From positions 102,940 to 166,939 of the forward strand of contig NZ_JAQGEI010000005.1 in assembly GCF_029017505.1 (NCBI RefSeq): DNA of 64,000 nucleotides. The letters run 5' to 3'. Made by a program: the position numbers and the translations under genes. This stretch comes from Sedimenticola hydrogenitrophicus. GTDB lineage: Bacteria; Pseudomonadota; Gammaproteobacteria; Chromatiales; Chromatiaceae. The notes below the pieces were generated by a model that was given only the letters and a program-made list of their open reading frames with translations, was not told the DNA's origin and did not search any database. This document shows positions 62,166 through 64,000 of the stretch, in pieces. How positions within the stretch are numbered: the stretch's first letter is position 1; every line of letters starts with the position of its first letter.

Positions 62166-63602
62166 ATGCAATTTGATACATCCAGCCTGATACCGGTATT
62201 ACCGGAGATCTTTATCCTGACGGCGGCCTGTGTGGTCCTGGTGGTGGATCTGTTTCTAAAAGAGGAGCAACGGGTAATCAGTTATGGCATGACGCAGATC
62301 AGCCTGTTGCTGGCCATCGTCGTCACCCTGATGACGGCGCCGGCAGAAACACGCATTGTGTTTGACGGCAGCGTGGTCAGGGATGGCATGGGCGACATCC
62401 TCAAGATCGCCATCTTCATCATCAGCGGCGGGGCGTTCCTCTATTCCAAGGAGTACCTGCGGGACCGGGATCTGTTCAAGGGCGAGTATTACGTCCTGGG
62501 CCTGTTTGCCATACTGGGCATGATGGTCATGGTGTCGGCCAACAGCTTCCTCACGGTCTATCTCGGACTGGAACTGCTGGCGCTCTCGTTCTACGCCCTG
62601 GTCGCCTTCAACCGGGATTCCGCCGACGCCTCCGAAGCGGCAATGAAGTACTTTGTGCTGGGTGCGCTCGCCTCCGGTATGTTGCTGTACGGCATCTCCA
62701 TGATCTACGGCGCCACCGGTTCCATCGGTTTCCAGGCCATCAGCGAGGGCCTGGCCAATCCCGATGTGAACAAGATCGTGCTGGTATTCGGTCTGGTGTT
62801 CGTGGTGATCGGCCTGGCCTTCAAGTTTGGCGCCGTGCCGTTCCACATGTGGGTGCCGGATGTCTATCAGGGGGCGCCCACCGCGGTGGTCACGCTGCTG
62901 GGTAGCGCACCCAAAATCGCCGCCTTCGCGCTGGCCATGCGCATGCTGGTGGATGGACTGGGGGGGCTGCACGGCGACTGGCAGTACATGCTGGTGATCC
63001 TGGCGATTCTCTCCATGGCGGTGGGCAACGTATTCGCCATCGCCCAGGCCAACATCAAACGCATGCTGGCCTATTCGACCATCTCCCATGTCGGCTTTAT
63101 CCTGATCGGTATCCTCGCCGGCACCAGCAAGGGCTATACCGCCGCCATGTTCTACAGCATTGTCTACGCGGTCATGGCGCTCGGTGCCTTCGGTATCGTG
63201 ATGCTGCTGAGCCGGCGTGGCTTCGAGGCGGAGAATCTGGAAGACTACAAGGGCCTGAACGAGCGCAGCCCCTGGTTTGCCGGGATGATGCTGCTGGTGA
63301 TGTTCTCCATGGCGGGTGTGCCGCCCACCGTCGGCTTCTTCGCGAAGCTGGTGGTGCTGGAGGCGGTCGTCAGTATCGATATGACCTGGCTGGCCCTGGT
63401 GGGTGTGTTCTTCTCCATCATCGGCGCCTTCTATTACCTGCGTATCATCAAGCTGATGTACTTCGACAAGCCGCTGGACAATACGCCGTTGAGCGCGGGC
63501 ATGGATACCCAGATCGCCCTGTCGGTGAACGGGCTAGCCATGCTGGCCCTGGGGATGTTCCCGGCCGGTCTGCTGTCACTCTGCGCGGCGGCGCTGGCCT
63601 AG
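62166..63602 (+). CDS. nuoN: NADH-quinone oxidoreductase subunit N
   Basis: NuoN is the third antiporter-like subunit (478 residues) and the last gene of the operon. It has VYLGLELLALSFYALVAFNR, KYFVLGALASGMLLYGIS, the lysine segment FKFGAVPFHMWVPDVYQGAP, KRMLAYSTISHVGFILIG and SMAGVPPTVGFFAKL. A terminator follows 25 bp after the stop, so all 14 subunits form one closed operon. Confidence 0.97.
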   Translation: MQFDTSSLIPVLPEIFILTAACVVLVVDLFLKEEQRVISYGMTQISLLLAIVVTLMTAPAETRIVFDGSVVRDGMGDILKIAIFIISGGAFLYSKEYLRDRDLFKGEYYVLGLFAILGMMVMVSANSFLTVYLGLELLALSFYALVAFNRDSADASEAAMKYFVLGALASGMLLYGISMIYGATGSIGFQAISEGLANPDVNKIVLVFGLVFVVIGLAFKFGAVPFHMWVPDVYQGAPTAVVTLLGSAPKIAAFALAMRMLVDGLGGLHGDWQYMLVILAILSMAVGNVFAIAQANIKRMLAYSTISHVGFILIGILAGTSKGYTAAMFYSIVYAVMALGAFGIVMLLSRRGFEAENLEDYKGLNERSPWFAGMMLLVMFSMAGVPPTVGFFAKLVVLEAVVSIDMTWLALVGVFFSIIGAFYYLRIIKLMYFDKPLDNTPLSAGMDTQIALSVNGLAMLALGMFPAGLLSLCAAALA

Positions 63603-63627
63603 CACGTCCTCGCCTGACCCAGGCACC

Positions 63628-63656
63628 AAAAGCCCTGTCCCGGTGACAGGGCTTTT
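63628..63656 (+). terminator. Intrinsic terminator of the nuo operon
   Basis: AAAAGCCCTGTC and GACAGGGCTTTT form a perfect 12-bp stem around a short loop, with a T-run on the descending side. It lies just after nuoN. Confidence 0.92.
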
Positions 63657-63942
63657 TCGTTCAGGGAAGGAAGCACTTATACCGAGAAGGCCAGGGATGG
63701 CCGGGAGCGGCTTTGTCAGGTACAGCGCAAGGCGGCGGAGTCAAACCGCCCCGAGTTGATAGCATTTTTCGCTGTTCTGGCGCGGCTTGACTCCGACCCC
63801 TTCCGGCTCAGTGAACCTGTCGAGCGGGATTGAAAAGGGCAGTGAATTTTGCCCTGTTGTCGTGTATCCGGATTAATCGAATTATTTAAACGGGGAGGGG
63901 TTGTCAAACCGATTTCATGTGCGTATCATCTGCGCCTTCAGA
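63657..63942. other. Intergenic with a short repeated motif, before tRNA-fMet
   Basis: No gene is supported. Around 63780 the sequence GGCTTGACTCCGACCCC is the complement of the GGGGTCGGRGTCAAGCC motif also present at about 24208. A related GAGAGTCGGAGTCAAGACG occurs near 47080. An upstream GGCGGCGGAGTCAAACCGCC forms a hairpin. These look like remnants of a dispersed repeat. The stretch AATCGAATTATTTAAACGG near 63870 may be the upstream part of the tRNA promoter. Confidence 0.45.

Positions 63943-64000
<58 letters not shown>

Overview
The window is GC-rich DNA from a Gammaproteobacterium. The house-keeping gene order (carA-carB-greA-yhbY/rlmE-ftsH-folP-glmM-tpiA-secG-tRNA-Leu-nuoA-N-tRNA-fMet) is typical of the class, and the mltF/tadA neighbourhood agrees. 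The accessory content resembles Chromatiales or sulfur-oxidiser-like lineages, but that placement is inference. No rRNA, CRISPR array, integrase or intact transposase was seen.

Region 1 (1-17178) is a decaying accessory segment. It begins with the 3' part of a TctA-type permease and a broken PHA-depolymerase-like esterase. It ends with a second copy of the TctA 3' end and an intact copy of the same esterase. The 13.1 kb between these direct repeats carries transport and stress genes: an AI-2E family protein, a P2-type cation ATPase, DUF808, a PmtA-like methyltransferase, ApbE, an NhaP-like antiporter, DUF302 and DUF2917. Among them are many broken genes: a zinc-ribbon protein with a stop at codon 2, a periplasmic truncated haemoglobin with an internal amber codon, a second AI-2E gene, a diacylglycerol-kinase-like remnant and a cupin remnant.

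Region 2 (17243-23221, minus strand) is a tight catabolic operon. It encodes a TPP-dependent E1 (alpha and beta parts in different frames, probably a frameshift), a malonyl-transferase-like protein, an ALDH7/AmaB-like dehydrogenase and an AmaA-like FAD oxidase. The most likely role is lysine/pipecolate degradation.

Region 3 (23431-35517) holds tadA and mltF, then a tRNA-Ser(CGA) gene preceded by two identical 142-bp units that each contain broken pieces of that tRNA. Next comes a five-gene cassette: MntA-HepT toxin-antitoxin followed by JetA-JetB-JetC (Wadjet/MksBEF condensin) with no JetD nuclease. A cytochrome c, trmO, a divergent MNIO/DUF692 enzyme and a MITE-like repeat follow.

Region 4 (35554-64000) is conserved core: trxC, carAB, greA, yhbY, rlmE, ftsH, folP, glmM, tpiA, secG, tRNA-Leu(GAG), the complete 14-gene complex I operon and the start of tRNA-fMet. 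Several intergenic palindromic repeats separate these genes. carA, ftsH and glmM all appear to start with TTG.
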